Shown: positions 47,885 to 58,271 of the stretch, one piece after another | How the letters are laid out: the number at the start of each line of letters is the position of its first letter | How positions within the stretch are numbered: position 1 is the stretch's first letter | The notes under the pieces: generated by a model | Told to the model about the DNA's origin: nothing | Database searches by the model: none | Seen by the model: the letters and a program-made list of their open reading frames with translations, nothing else | DNA from: Cryptomeria japonica | Lineage: Eukaryota > Streptophyta > Pinopsida > Cupressales > Cupressaceae | DNA length: 64,000 nucleotides | NCBI RefSeq assembly: GCF_030272615.1 | Contig: NC_081408.1 | Coordinates: 762,592,673 to 762,656,672 of the forward strand | Direction of reading: 5' to 3' | Made by a program: the position numbers and the translations under genes

Positions 47885-48539
47885 CTAAGTTACCGGGTTC
47901 GCCCTTGGACCCCCTTGGTACCGGTCCTGGTTTGAGTCTGGTTCGGACTGGGTTCGACCAGGGTTCGAAAAACCCAGAGGTGGTTTGTCCCTGGTCAAAC
48001 CCAAGCGAACCCGGGTCAAACCCGGGCAGCTGGGCAGCCCAAAAAAGCAAATTATATGCAAAATTTAATTTTTTTTAAATTCCGCCTGCTAAAAAGTGAA
48101 ACTTATACCTAAAAGTGACTTCTAAAACATTATATTCACTCATTTCACCTCTAAAAGTGGCATTGGCTCATCTAATGTCAATGTCAATGAGGAGGAGGAG
48201 GATGAATTAAATGATCAATTTGATGATTAAACTTTATATTGTTGAAAGTTGAAACAATGATACTTGAATATTTTGTCATTTTGATATTAAACTTGATGTA
48301 TATGATGCTATTATGGTATCATCATGATGCTATGATTACAAGCTTATGTTTGTTTTGTTGTTTATATGATGCTATGTGACATGCAAATTTTAATTCATGC
48401 TTATAGGCTTCACAAATATCAAAATATATATATAAAAAAAAAAAATTACATGTTTTTGTACTAAAGAACCCAAACGAACCCAAACCCCTTTTCAAAATTT
48501 TGCCGTACCAGGTTCTTCGAACCCAAACCGATAACTTAG
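47885..48539 (+). mobile_element. Non-autonomous hAT-like element with 8-bp TSD
   Basis: The left end CTAAGTTACCGGGTTCG and right end (reverse complement) CTAAGTTATCGGTTTGGG form inverted repeats that continue imperfectly (GGTACCGG versus GGTACGG). The flanks are ATGAAACT (47877-47884) and ATGAAAAT (48540-48547), an 8-bp duplication with one mismatch, which is the hAT signature. Inside, 48175-48230 reads as a Glu/Asp-rich tail ending NEEEEDELNDQFDD and a stop. This resembles the C-terminal tail of hAT transposases, so it is probably an internal-deletion derivative. Multiple 'gggttcga/cgaaccc' palindromes mark both ends. Confidence 0.65.
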
Positions 48540-48821
48540 ATGAAAATGAAAGGGGGGTGAAGACCATGCACTGAAATGTTTTCTGTTGTGCTGATATGAC
48601 CATGTAGTATGCGCCCGAGAGATTTAAAGATTGAAGTGCAGCCCTTTTCCTCAAATTTTATGGTCTGTTCACCGTTGTGGACTGTTATGATCTGCATTGC
48701 CTTTTTTTCTAAGACTCGGATGATATTTTGGATTATTGATTATTTATTAGTTTTGTTGCTAGGTAAAAGCTTTACTCAATGCAAATCTGATTTGTTTCTG
48801 AGACAAAACTTGTGTTTTCCC

Positions 48822-48959
48822 CAGTGTTCCACGGAAACGCGTTCCCCCCCCAGGCCCAAGTCCCCCCGTCTCCGAAACTTTTTCCCTTTGTCCCCCCCTC
48901 CCCAAAGCCCGTCTCCTCGTCCCCCCCGTCTCCCTGTCCCCAACAGCCGTGGAACACTG
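48822..48959 (+). mobile_element. 138-bp MITE with perfect 13-bp TIRs
   Basis: CAGTGTTCCACGG at 48822-48834 is the exact inverted copy of CCGTGGAACACTG at 48947-48959. The interior is extremely C-rich on the plus strand. The flanks GTTTTCCC (48814-48821) and GTTTTCAA (48960-48967) share the first six of eight bases, suggesting an 8-bp hAT-type duplication. Open frames through it are composition artefacts. Confidence 0.75.
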
Positions 48960-48967
48960 GTTTTCAA

Positions 48968-50133
48968 TTCGGAGGTGGATTTGCATCAATGGAAAAATGA
49001 TGAATTGGTAGTTAAAAAGTGCCCAGAAGTATTTCACTGAATGAACACCGATTTGAGGCAGCATATGGTAAAAAGTAAATTTGGGTGCATTGCAAAAGTG
49101 GTGAAAACATTATTCAAGTTTATTTTATTTTTTCTGTAATACTTGCACTTTTTTATAAGGCAAGCTGTTTGCTATGATATACAAACAGATGTGCAGAATG
49201 GTCATACGATCAAATCTCCATATTAATATATAAATACTAAATAGAGCATAAATAAGTTTGTGCAGCAAATTTTCATTTGCTTATGAGTAGCATAGTTGGT
49301 GTCTATGCAACTTTCAAAGCTGTAACTGCTAACGTTTCACAGGTTCAAGGCTGCATACAGTAATTTTTAAATCGTGTCATTCAAACGTTTAAATATGCTC
49401 CATGGAATAATAGTTTTGAGATTTTTTTGTTTTGAAGCAAACATAGGCATATGACTAATCAAATTATAGGTTTTGGCAGCTTTTGGATTTGCTGGTGGTG
49501 TTATTTTTCCAGTTTTTCAGGCCTTCTTATAGGATACCTTGGCAAATGAATTTTGTAACGAGTGCACTCTCAATGGAATCTAACAACCTTGGTAATTGAA
49601 TTTATAATGGCCAAACTAGAAATGCATGCTTGTGCTCTTGGGGCTATCAAAGATCTTTTAGTGATTTTCATGTTGCATCCAATGGGCAGAAGCTATGGTG
49701 TCTAAGAGGAGGTTGGAGTACTCACCAAGAGGATGGAGGAACATTTTCATCTCAAGTTACTTCGAAGATTGGGTACATTACTTGAGATGCACCGGCTCTT
49801 CATATTGTCTCCCCTTTGGATCAAAGGGGGAGTGTTCATGTGAGATGAGATATGCTCCCTTTGTTCATTTGAGGGATAGTTCCCTAGATTTATGTGTGTA
49901 TGCAGAATATGTCTTGATTCATAGGTGAAGTATTGTGGATGTAGAGTATGTCTCGATTCAAATGACGAGTCTTGCACTTTCAGATAGAAGTATGTCTTAA
50001 TTCACAAGTATCGATGCATACAAAAGGCATTCCCACTGATCAGTCGGATGTGTCCTTCAAGTGTGTTGTATTTGGACTGTTGTGTTTGTTCCAGTCAAGT
50101 ACCTTTATTCAGAATGATGCAATAAGGGAATAA
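48968..50133. other. Interior of the copia-like element; no gene seen
   Basis: No pol motif is readable. 'ggatcaaagggggagtgttc' at 49817-49836 looks like a copia polypurine tract. 49870-50010 repeats 'atgtcttgattcata'/'atgtctcgattcaa'/'atgtcttaattcaca'. A second purine tract 'aataagggaataa' precedes the LTR at 50134. Probably non-autonomous or heavily deleted. Confidence 0.4.
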
Positions 50134-50260
50134 TGTTGGAAATATTACATCTTGATTAGTATGATTGGTAGGCCACGGGTATTAAATAAATGTTAATTTG
50201 TAGGTTAGTAGATAAATGTCAGTATGTTTTATTAACACTGTCGAGTAGAGTGATTTTGGT
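50134..50260 (+). repeat. 3' LTR of the copia-like element, part 1 (split by gypsy insertion)
   Basis: TGTTGGAAATATTACATC starts the LTR. It is interrupted at 50265/50266 by the gypsy element and continues at 63068. The matching order of phrases with 47622-47851 supports this. Confidence 0.55.
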
Positions 50261-50265
50261 AGTTG

Positions 50266-51923
50266 TGTAGCGTCGTAAATTGTACGCACTCGCTAGGGTG
50301 GTACAATTTCACACCTAGTTTAGCACCCGCCTTAGTACATTTGGCATTCTGCATTGCATTTCTCCTTAAGCACTTAATTAATCAATTTAATTAGGTCTAA
50401 GGTTCCATTTCATCATTCTCTACATCACAAAGTTGGGCCCTTTCACTAAAGCGCGCCCTTCGCATTTTATTCCTTCAATACATCACTTAATCAAAAACCC
50501 TAATTAAGTCCTATTCCGAACTTGGGGGCTTGGTTTCGGGGTCAAAACATCTCGAAATCACCTGTAACTTCGGGATTCTCTCTAAAATCATCATATCCGA
50601 CGGCTCTGAAAATTTGGTGAAAAGTTGTCGGGACCGTGGCGCCCAGTGCACATGGTCCCGGACATTTTTCCCGAAATTTCGGGAGCACGATCCAATCATA
50701 AAATAAAGCTTAACCCAAGAAATAGGCGGGATATTCAATCTCTAGGTCGGCCAAAATACGAATTTACGACCTAGGGTTTCATACATAAAAGCTCTCTTTC
50801 CTCATTTGAAGGGATCCGATTTTTGTTTCCAGGAATTTCATATGCAGCGAAAGAGCAGATCTTTGAGGACTTCAACAACATTCAACATCATTCTATCAAG
50901 CATCTATCCAATTCATTCATCCACTTAGGGCTTGGAAGACATTGAAGAACAATAGGAGATTACCGACTGAAGATTGGCTTGTACTCCTCCCTTGAGGGTT
51001 GGGTATGATTTCGTATTGTTTTCATGTCTTTGCATAAGCTTTGATACATCATTTATTCATGCTTTAGATCACATTGCATCTTGATTTAGAGCATTTGCAT
51101 TATCATTTACAAGCAATTAGGGTTTACTTTCTAGGTTGCTCTAGTTTGCTTTCTTGCATTTTTTGGACCTTGCACACACACTAGGTCTGCACACACAATA
51201 CATTTTACAAAACAACTTGGCTATTCGTGGAGGTGGAAATCACCAAAGCGGGGGTTTGACTAAGGCAAAACCCTATATAGCCGCCCCTCCCCCTTTTCAA
51301 ATATTATTGCAGGTTTCGGGATTCGGACGACGCCGCAGGATATAGATCCGGAGAGAGAAAGTTGGGACAGCACTCTGTGTGAAATTGCAGAGCAGGAGAC
51401 CGGGACAGGGGCGCTGGGCACCCTGGTCCTGCCAGGACAGGGGCGCTGGGCGCCCTGGTCCCTGGGACAGAGGCGCTGGGCGCCCTGGTCCTCCGGATAG
51501 ACAGTTTGCAGACAGTTTCCAAACAGTGTTTCAGAGTGCAGAACAGTGGTTTCCGGTGCAGTTTTCAGGACAGTGGCGCCTGCGCCCCCGTCCCGAATAT
51601 TTTCAGTCCGATTTTGACTCCGGGTACATATTTGCATTCTTATTTTATCCTTACATTTACAGCTGTTCATTGTTTAATCTCAATTCTGCAATCTTGTTAT
51701 TGGTTCATACTTGCATTTTGGGATTAGGGTTTGAACTTGCATTACTTGATCTTACAATTTCAACAAGGGAATAGGAATCCTAATAGATATCCCGTGGCTC
51801 TCTCTTTCACCAAAAGAAGTAGCCAATCGTGCGATATCTCTAGGCTCTTTCGTATTCCGTAATGTGTGTCAAAGAGTAGGATTAGGGTATGTTGACCTAG
51901 TCTCACTTTTTTTCTCCCACACA
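50266..51923 (+). repeat. 5' LTR of the gypsy element
   Basis: 1,658 bp. A TATA-like ACATAAAAGC lies at 50783-50792, after GC-rich palindromic sequence around 'gggaccgtggcgcccagtg'. At 51401-51495 there are three 31-32 bp GC-rich units, each with GGCGCTGGGC(G/A)CCCTGG. The 136-codon antisense frame and a plus frame across this block occur in both LTRs but follow the repeat composition. Confidence 0.95.
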
Positions 51924-51925
51924 TT

Positions 51926-51942
51926 TTGGTGAACCCGACGTG
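51926..51942 (+). other. Probable primer-binding site
   Basis: TGGTGAACCCGACGTGA begins three bases after the LTR end. The position and the TGG start fit a PBS complementary to a tRNA 3' end. I could not assign which tRNA. Confidence 0.5.
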
Positions 51943-52093
51943 AATCCATCATTGCTTCCTCTTGCATTACATTTGTTAGATCTAGATCTACATTTAGTGT
52001 GTTTTCATTTCATTTTCATTAAAAGAGAAAAAAAAAAAAAAAAGAGTGTGTTTCTTTGCATTGTATATTTAAATTTTATGCAATCTTTTCAAA

Positions 52094-55000
52094 ATGTCAG
52101 ATTTTTATTTACAAAATGTTCATGCTTTTGATGATTATTATGAGTATAGCCATGATGAATTAGATGAAGCTTTAGATGAGTTTTTAAACCCTAAGGATGC
52201 TAAACCTTCATTTTACCAAAAACTCATAAACCTTGTTACTATGCCATTTAGGTGTGATGAGAAAGATAAGTCGAATGATTCCTCTCAAGGATACATTCCT
52301 ATCAACTCTTCCCCTGAATCTAGTAACATGGTTGTTTTCAATAATCCCCTCTATGAGGAGATGTCTCCTTTTGAATCAAAAGACAAACCTTTTAACCGAT
52401 ATGATCATGCTTTGTTGGATGATGCTCTTGATGACTTTGTGGCTTTGTCGAAACCTATAAACAAAAACAAGACCTCTAAATTGGTTAACATGATAAACTT
52501 GAATGAACATAATAAGCCTCTCTTTGAAGTCCAAGGTGCTTATCCTTCTCCTACCTTTCAAATTCCTAAATCACCCCTCCTTACTGTCCAAGGGAGGTAT
52601 GATCATGATTCCTTTCGTACCCCGAATAAACCAATCATCACTGTACAAGGAAGAAAACCTATAAGTCCTTACAATTATGCTAAACAAATAACTAGAGAGA
52701 GTTATCATGCGGTTGCCCATACTTATCATACTAGAAATAATAGGCAACCTAATCCTCCTCCTGTTATTCCAGTTTCCCTTCCTAATCCTCAACCAATTCT
52801 TCCTCAAGCTCCCCGTATTTCACAAGTTATGGGTAAGGAATATGATCTCATAGAACAACTTAAAGCTACCCCTGCTAAGATATCCCTTTGGGATTTGATT
52901 CAAACTTCTTCCGCTCATCATGGAATGTTACAAGATGCTTTGAAAGATTTGAATGTTCCTCCACCAAATACGTCTAGTAATATAGCATCTTTTGTTAACT
53001 CTGTGATGAATCCTAAAGCTCAAATTGTGTTTTCTCAAGATGAGTTGCCTACTAGTGAAATTCAACAACAATATGATCCCTTGATGATTGTGGTTGTCAT
53101 GAAAGACACTGCTATAAGACGAACACTAGTAGATAATGGCTCTGGCCTTAATGTGTGTAGCATTAATCTATTGCATAAGATGAATGTGGATACGTCTCTT
53201 ATGGAGCCTGACTCTCGTCCCATTCGTGGCTTTGACAATGTGGCTAAGACTTCATTAGGTATCATCACCTTACCTCTCACAGTGGGACCTGTTACTTTGC
53301 CTACTCCTATCCATGTTATGCCGGGAAATTTAACATATAACTTGTTATTAGGGAGGCCTTGGATTCACAGCATGCAAGCTGTCCCCTCTACGTTGCATAG
53401 ACAAGTTAAATTCGTTTATAACAATAAGACATACACTTTGGTAGGAGATACTAATTTTCAAGCTTGTCTACAAACATCTAATTCCAAAGGAGAGTCTTCT
53501 AAGCCATCCTCGTCTAGTAATGACTCTTTAAACAAGAAACCTATCGCTGAGTCTTCGCTCTCTGATGATCAAAATCCTTTGGATGAGTCTGGAACTCCTG
53601 AAGAAGATCCTTCTCGACTTGAAAATACACATAAAAAGGATTTTGATCCTGAGAAGGTCCTCGCAGAAGATGATTGGGGATCTCTTGATTTTAACCCTAC
53701 CTTTGTGGGTGAATATAAGGTTCCTTCTAGAGAAATTAAAATTGAAAAGAAGGAAGAAGCTGAAAATCATAAAGTTGAAAAGAAAGAAGAAACTAAAAAT
53801 CAATCAACCTTACCTGAATCTATGAGTAATAATTTTGTCGCTGCTTCTCAAACTTCTTCTCCTCACATCTATAATTATGAAGAGTTTGATTCTTTGTCTT
53901 ATGAAAAACCACCTTCTCTTCCTGAAATGGCTGATCGTTATGGTCGTGGTTTTCGCATTTTTGCTAAGCATGGGTATCATGGAAAAGGTTGTGGTGCTCA
54001 TGAACAAGGGATAAGAGTTCCTCTAGAGACTAATTTTCACAATTATGCCTTTGGACTTGGCTTTAATCCCTGCAGACGTACTAAAGCTTCTAAAAGACCA
54101 TGCATTAGTGTTAATGCTATCTCTACATCTTTATCAATACAACATCCTGAGTATATTGATGGGGATCCTTCATGTGCCTGTGCTTTGGATATCTTCCCTA
54201 CCGACGATGCTTTAGCTGAGTTCTTGGGAGCTTATGACACTCTTCCTCGTTATCATCACAATAGGGGACTCCCTTATTGTTTGAACACTGAAGCTTATTT
54301 TGGAAAAGAGATTGATAATGATGAGATTGTGAAAGAATTCCCTCAGTTAAAGGATACTCTTCAACAAAGTAATCTTCTCATAAGTGACACCATTGATGTT
54401 AAGATGGATCCTTGCAACAAAGAGAAAGTTATTAAAATTGGGAAATGTTTGGATGAAGAGGAACAGAAACAATATGAAGAACTATTGCATGAATTCCCTG
54501 AGATCTTTGCTTGGGCATATTCTGACATGCCTGGTATAGATCCTAAGATTGTTACTCATAATATTGTCTTAGTTCCTGACGCTAAGCCCGTGAAACAAAA
54601 GATTCGAAAAATGAATCCTAAGGTGGCTCTGCTTGTTAAAGCTGAGATTGAAAAACTATTGGAGGCTGGATTTATCCGCCCTATTGACTATTCCCCATGG
54701 ATTTCAAATATTGTCGCTGTGGCTAAACCAGATAACAAAATAAGGATGTGTACCGACTTTCGGGATCTAAATAAGGCTTCTTTAAAAGATGATTTCCCTC
54801 TTCCAAACATTGACATGATAGTTGACTCTACGGCAGGACATGCCTTGCTATCCTTCATGGATGGTTTTTCAGGCTACAATCAAATTTTCATAAACCCTCA
54901 AGATCAATTCAAAACTGCTTTCACTACTCCTTGGGGTACGTTTTGTTGGATAATGATGCCTTTTGGACTTAAAAACGCCGGTGCAACTTATCAACGAGCG

Positions 55001-57673
55001 ATGACCCTTATCTTTCATGATTATATGCATAAGATTTTAGAGGATTATGTTGATGATATTTTGGCCAAATCCTTTCTTCGCATGGATCATGTTAAAGTCC
55101 TTCGTCAAATCTTTGAAAGAATTCGTAAATATCACATGCGCTTGAATCCCCGAAAATGTGTTTTTGGTGTGGATAGTGGAAAACTATTAGGGTTCATAGT
55201 TTCGCATCGTGGGATTGAGGTGGATACTAAGAAAATAGATGCTATTGTTAACATGCCACCTCCTCGAAATGTGTCTCAACTTAAAAGCTTACAAGGAAAG
55301 ATTCAAGCTATTCGTAGGTTTGTGTCTCAACTTGCGGATCGTACCTTTCCTTTTACTCAACTTCTTAAAAAGGATATCACTTTTCAATGGAATGAGGATT
55401 GTCAGCAAGCATTTGAAGATTTAAAAGTGTATTTGGCTAGTCCTCCTATTCTTCAACCTGCCGAACCTTCTAAACTCTTCCTTCTGTATACAGCTACTTC
55501 CTCTCATGTTCTCGCAGCATTGTTGGCACAACATGATAAAGATGGTAAGGAATGTCCGGTTTATTACATAAGTCGTACCTTACTCGATTATGAGACCCGA
55601 TATTCTGCGATAGAGAGACAATGCTTGGCCGTGGTATTTGCGACTCAGAAATTGAGACATTATCTTTTGAATTCAGAAGTCCATGTCATGGTAAAGTTTG
55701 ATCCTTTGAAGCATCTTTTCTCTAAAACTGATTTATCAGGACGTCTAGCTAAGTGGGTTATGATGTTAACTGAATTTGACCTTAAGTTTGTTTCCCAAAG
55801 AGCAATTAAAGGACAAGCGTTGACCGATCACTTAGTTGAGGCCCCTTCACCTTTCTCCTTCCCTAACCCTGAGTCCTTTCCTGACGACTTCATTCTTTCT
55901 AGAGAGAAAGATGAAACTTGGGAGTTATACTTTGATGGCTCTAAGTGTCGTACGGGATCGGGGGCAGGTGTCGTTCTAGTTTCTCCTACAAAGAAACCTA
56001 TTCCCTTATCATATCGTCTAAATTTCCTATGTACCAATAACATTGCTGAGTATGAGGCTCTTATAGCGGGAATAAAAGCAGCCTTAGCTCTGAACATAAA
56101 ACACATACATATCTATGGAGATTCGCAATTGATTATAAGACAAGTAATAGGAATATATCAGGCAAAACAAGACAAATTATCACAATATAAAGACCTTGCT
56201 ATCTCTTTATTACAAAATTTTGATTCTTATACCATGGAACCCGTTCCTCGAAAAGATAATCGACATGCGGATGCAATGGCATGTGTGGCTTCTCTAGTAT
56301 CTTTAGAGGACCCTATGGTCGATCTTAATTTCGTTATTCACAATCTTATTTCTCCGGCTATTGAAGATGATTCTAGCTTGATAACATGTTGTGACTTTGT
56401 AGACTCAGATGAATGGTTCTCGCATATCATAAGATATTTGACCGATGGTACCTTTCCTGATTCCGCTAATAGGAACACTAGGGCTAGAATCCGCAAGCTG
56501 TCTGCTAGATATATCATCCTTTCTAATGTCCTTTATCGAAGGGGTTATGATGGTCTTCTCCTTCGTTGTCTTAACAAGTCGGAAATCCCCGTTGCTCTTG
56601 AAGAGGCACATTCAGGTGCCTGTGGGGGGCATTTTGGGGGCAAATCCCTGGTTCATAGGTTGCTTCGTATGGGATACTATTGGCAAACTATGCAGAAGGA
56701 TTCCTTTTCATTTGTTAAAAAATGTCATCAATGTCAACAACACAATAATCTGATTCATGCTCCTGCTCAAGAACTTCGTTCTCAAGTAGCTTCTCGGCCT
56801 TTCTCCGCATGGGGTTTGGATCTTATTGGAAAAATTTCTCCTCCTTCATCTCAAGGACACACCTTCATTATAACTGCAACAGATTACTTTACGAAGTGGG
56901 TAGAAGCTATTCCTCTTCGCTCTACTACTGCTGAAGTGATTTGTCAATTTCTCTTAGAAAACATCATTTCTCGATTTGGGATACCTTCCACTATTATCTC
57001 AGATAATGGGACATCGTTTAAAAACAAGGACGTGAAGAAATTCCTCGAGAAGTATCATATCAAACATCGATTTTCTACACCATATTATCCTCAATCAAAT
57101 GGCCAAGCCGAATCATCCAATAAGATAATTGAACAAATTCTTCGTAAAACCGTGAATAAGCATGGTAAGGATTGGAGTAACCAGCTGATCTATGCTCTTT
57201 GGGCCTACCGAACGAGTGTACGAATTGCTACGGGAACTACTCCTTATAATCTTGTTTATGGTGTTGATGCTATTATGCCCTTAGAATTAGAGATTCCATC
57301 ACTTAGGGTTTCTCTCAAAGGTATAGTAGATAATGACTCTTATAGGGAACAACGACTTCAACAGCTTGAGATGCTTGATGAACAGCGCATAAACGCTCTT
57401 GAGCATATTCAAGCGTATCACAAAACTCTACAACGAAGCTATAATGACAAGGTTATTCAACGTTCCTTCTCAGTAGGTGACTTAGTCCTTTATGAGAACC
57501 AGCGCAATGTGAATGCCTTGCCTGCCGAAAAGGGAAAATTTAGTCCTAATTGGCTTGGACCATATATCGTTATTGAGGATTATGGATCAGGTGCTTACAA
57601 AATAGCGGATGTAGATGGTACGCCTCTTAAAGAACCTATAAATGCTATGCACTTGCGTAGATATTATGCTTAA
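52094..57673 (+). CDS. Gypsy polyprotein: protease, G-patch, RT, dual RNase H, integrase (no capsid domain seen)
   Basis: An uninterrupted 1859-codon ORF. Residues 1-245 are acidic and repetitive: two (D/E)LDEALDEF-like copies and three VQG(A/R)-containing repeats, with no capsid core or zinc knuckle. Residues about 248-270 (LIEQLKATPAKIS) are the usual linker before protease. The aspartic protease has DNGS at 347-350. A G-patch-like segment (YGRGFRIFAKHGY, then GKGCGAHEQGI) is at about 611-650. RT has FRDLNKAS near 889 and YVDD at 985-988. A first RNase H spans about 1129-1249. A second, archaeal-type RNase H (YFDGS, IHIYGDSQL, HADAMA) spans about 1276-1402. Integrase has an HHCC zinc finger, then D1576, D1637 and E1673 (DD35E). 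The C-terminus has a GPYIV chromodomain-less tail. All catalytic residues are present, so the enzyme part is probably competent. The ATG at 52094 is the first in frame, 170 bp after the LTR. Confidence 0.95.
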   Translation: MSDFYLQNVHAFDDYYEYSHDELDEALDEFLNPKDAKPSFYQKLINLVTMPFRCDEKDKSNDSSQGYIPINSSPESSNMVVFNNPLYEEMSPFESKDKPFNRYDHALLDDALDDFVALSKPINKNKTSKLVNMINLNEHNKPLFEVQGAYPSPTFQIPKSPLLTVQGRYDHDSFRTPNKPIITVQGRKPISPYNYAKQITRESYHAVAHTYHTRNNRQPNPPPVIPVSLPNPQPILPQAPRISQVMGKEYDLIEQLKATPAKISLWDLIQTSSAHHGMLQDALKDLNVPPPNTSSNIASFVNSVMNPKAQIVFSQDELPTSEIQQQYDPLMIVVVMKDTAIRRTLVDNGSGLNVCSINLLHKMNVDTSLMEPDSRPIRGFDNVAKTSLGIITLPLTVGPVTLPTPIHVMPGNLTYNLLLGRPWIHSMQAVPSTLHRQVKFVYNNKTYTLVGDTNFQACLQTSNSKGESSKPSSSSNDSLNKKPIAESSLSDDQNPLDESGTPEEDPSRLENTHKKDFDPEKVLAEDDWGSLDFNPTFVGEYKVPSREIKIEKKEEAENHKVEKKEETKNQSTLPESMSNNFVAASQTSSPHIYNYEEFDSLSYEKPPSLPEMADRYGRGFRIFAKHGYHGKGCGAHEQGIRVPLETNFHNYAFGLGFNPCRRTKASKRPCISVNAISTSLSIQHPEYIDGDPSCACALDIFPTDDALAEFLGAYDTLPRYHHNRGLPYCLNTEAYFGKEIDNDEIVKEFPQLKDTLQQSNLLISDTIDVKMDPCNKEKVIKIGKCLDEEEQKQYEELLHEFPEIFAWAYSDMPGIDPKIVTHNIVLVPDAKPVKQKIRKMNPKVALLVKAEIEKLLEAGFIRPIDYSPWISNIVAVAKPDNKIRMCTDFRDLNKASLKDDFPLPNIDMIVDSTAGHALLSFMDGFSGYNQIFINPQDQFKTAFTTPWGTFCWIMMPFGLKNAGATYQRAMTLIFHDYMHKILEDYVDDILAKSFLRMDHVKVLRQIFERIRKYHMRLNPRKCVFGVDSGKLLGFIVSHRGIEVDTKKIDAIVNMPPPRNVSQLKSLQGKIQAIRRFVSQLADRTFPFTQLLKKDITFQWNEDCQQAFEDLKVYLASPPILQPAEPSKLFLLYTATSSHVLAALLAQHDKDGKECPVYYISRTLLDYETRYSAIERQCLAVVFATQKLRHYLLNSEVHVMVKFDPLKHLFSKTDLSGRLAKWVMMLTEFDLKFVSQRAIKGQALTDHLVEAPSPFSFPNPESFPDDFILSREKDETWELYFDGSKCRTGSGAGVVLVSPTKKPIPLSYRLNFLCTNNIAEYEALIAGIKAALALNIKHIHIYGDSQLIIRQVIGIYQAKQDKLSQYKDLAISLLQNFDSYTMEPVPRKDNRHADAMACVASLVSLEDPMVDLNFVIHNLISPAIEDDSSLITCCDFVDSDEWFSHIIRYLTDGTFPDSANRNTRARIRKLSARYIILSNVLYRRGYDGLLLRCLNKSEIPVALEEAHSGACGGHFGGKSLVHRLLRMGYYWQTMQKDSFSFVKKCHQCQQHNNLIHAPAQELRSQVASRPFSAWGLDLIGKISPPSSQGHTFIITATDYFTKWVEAIPLRSTTAEVICQFLLENIISRFGIPSTIISDNGTSFKNKDVKKFLEKYHIKHRFSTPYYPQSNGQAESSNKIIEQILRKTVNKHGKDWSNQLIYALWAYRTSVRIATGTTPYNLVYGVDAIMPLELEIPSLRVSLKGIVDNDSYREQRLQQLEMLDEQRINALEHIQAYHKTLQRSYNDKVIQRSFSVGDLVLYENQRNVNALPAEKGKFSPNWLGPYIVIEDYGSGAYKIADVDGTPLKEPINAMHLRRYYA

Positions 57674-58271
57674 TTCTTCATCTATCTTCTTTTTCAATTC
57701 TTCAACATTGGATAATATGGTAGTATCTCTTAATTAAAGCAAAATAGAATTAAATGTTATGTTGTTTAATCTATATTGCTTCGTTCCTGACAAGCGTGTC
57801 TCCTTACTTTATAGTTTGTCTTGAATTCATTAATGTAAATTGTAAAAGGTTTACATTTCTCATTATGCTAGCATATTATACAATGTCTTTATGTATTAAG
57901 TAGAATCGTATCATGTTGTGTTTAAATTCAAAATTAAATCACATTAGTTATATGATTCTTAGGCTTAATGCATATTTCTTCCTTATCATCAATGTAGTAC
58001 TTGATTAAACATTTTAATTAAGTCACACATGTATCAATTTAATCATGGAGCATTGAGAAGTCAATCACATGGAAATTAAATTCTGAACATACATGTACAT
58101 TTACCAAATGTATTAGATTTAATCAAAACAAAATATACATTGTTTTAAGCATTAAAGATAACACATTTGAGACAAAAGAGAAGCATGTATATATACATAT
58201 ATATGTGTGGATCGTATACAAATCTAGGTCACTGTACATCCAAAATGTGACCTCTCTTTTACATCATAAAA
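57674..58271. other. Spacer between pol and the antisense PMD gene
   Basis: AT-rich, no ORF. It holds an 'atatatacatatatatgtgtg' stretch near 58189-58209. It would contain the convergent 3' ends of the pol transcript region and the antisense gene. Confidence 0.6.

Noticed and set aside
48609-49064. Pro-rich plus-strand frame and Gly-rich minus-strand frames
   Set aside because: They run through the C-rich MITE and have no conserved motif.
51260-51774. Sense and antisense open frames in the 5' LTR, also present at 62302-62913
   Set aside because: They cover the GC-rich triple repeat, have no known motif, and their lengths differ between LTRs through small indels; probably non-coding.
52233-56753. 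Short frames on both strands inside the pol region
   Set aside because: Overlapped by the intact 1859-codon ORF, whose domains are recognised.
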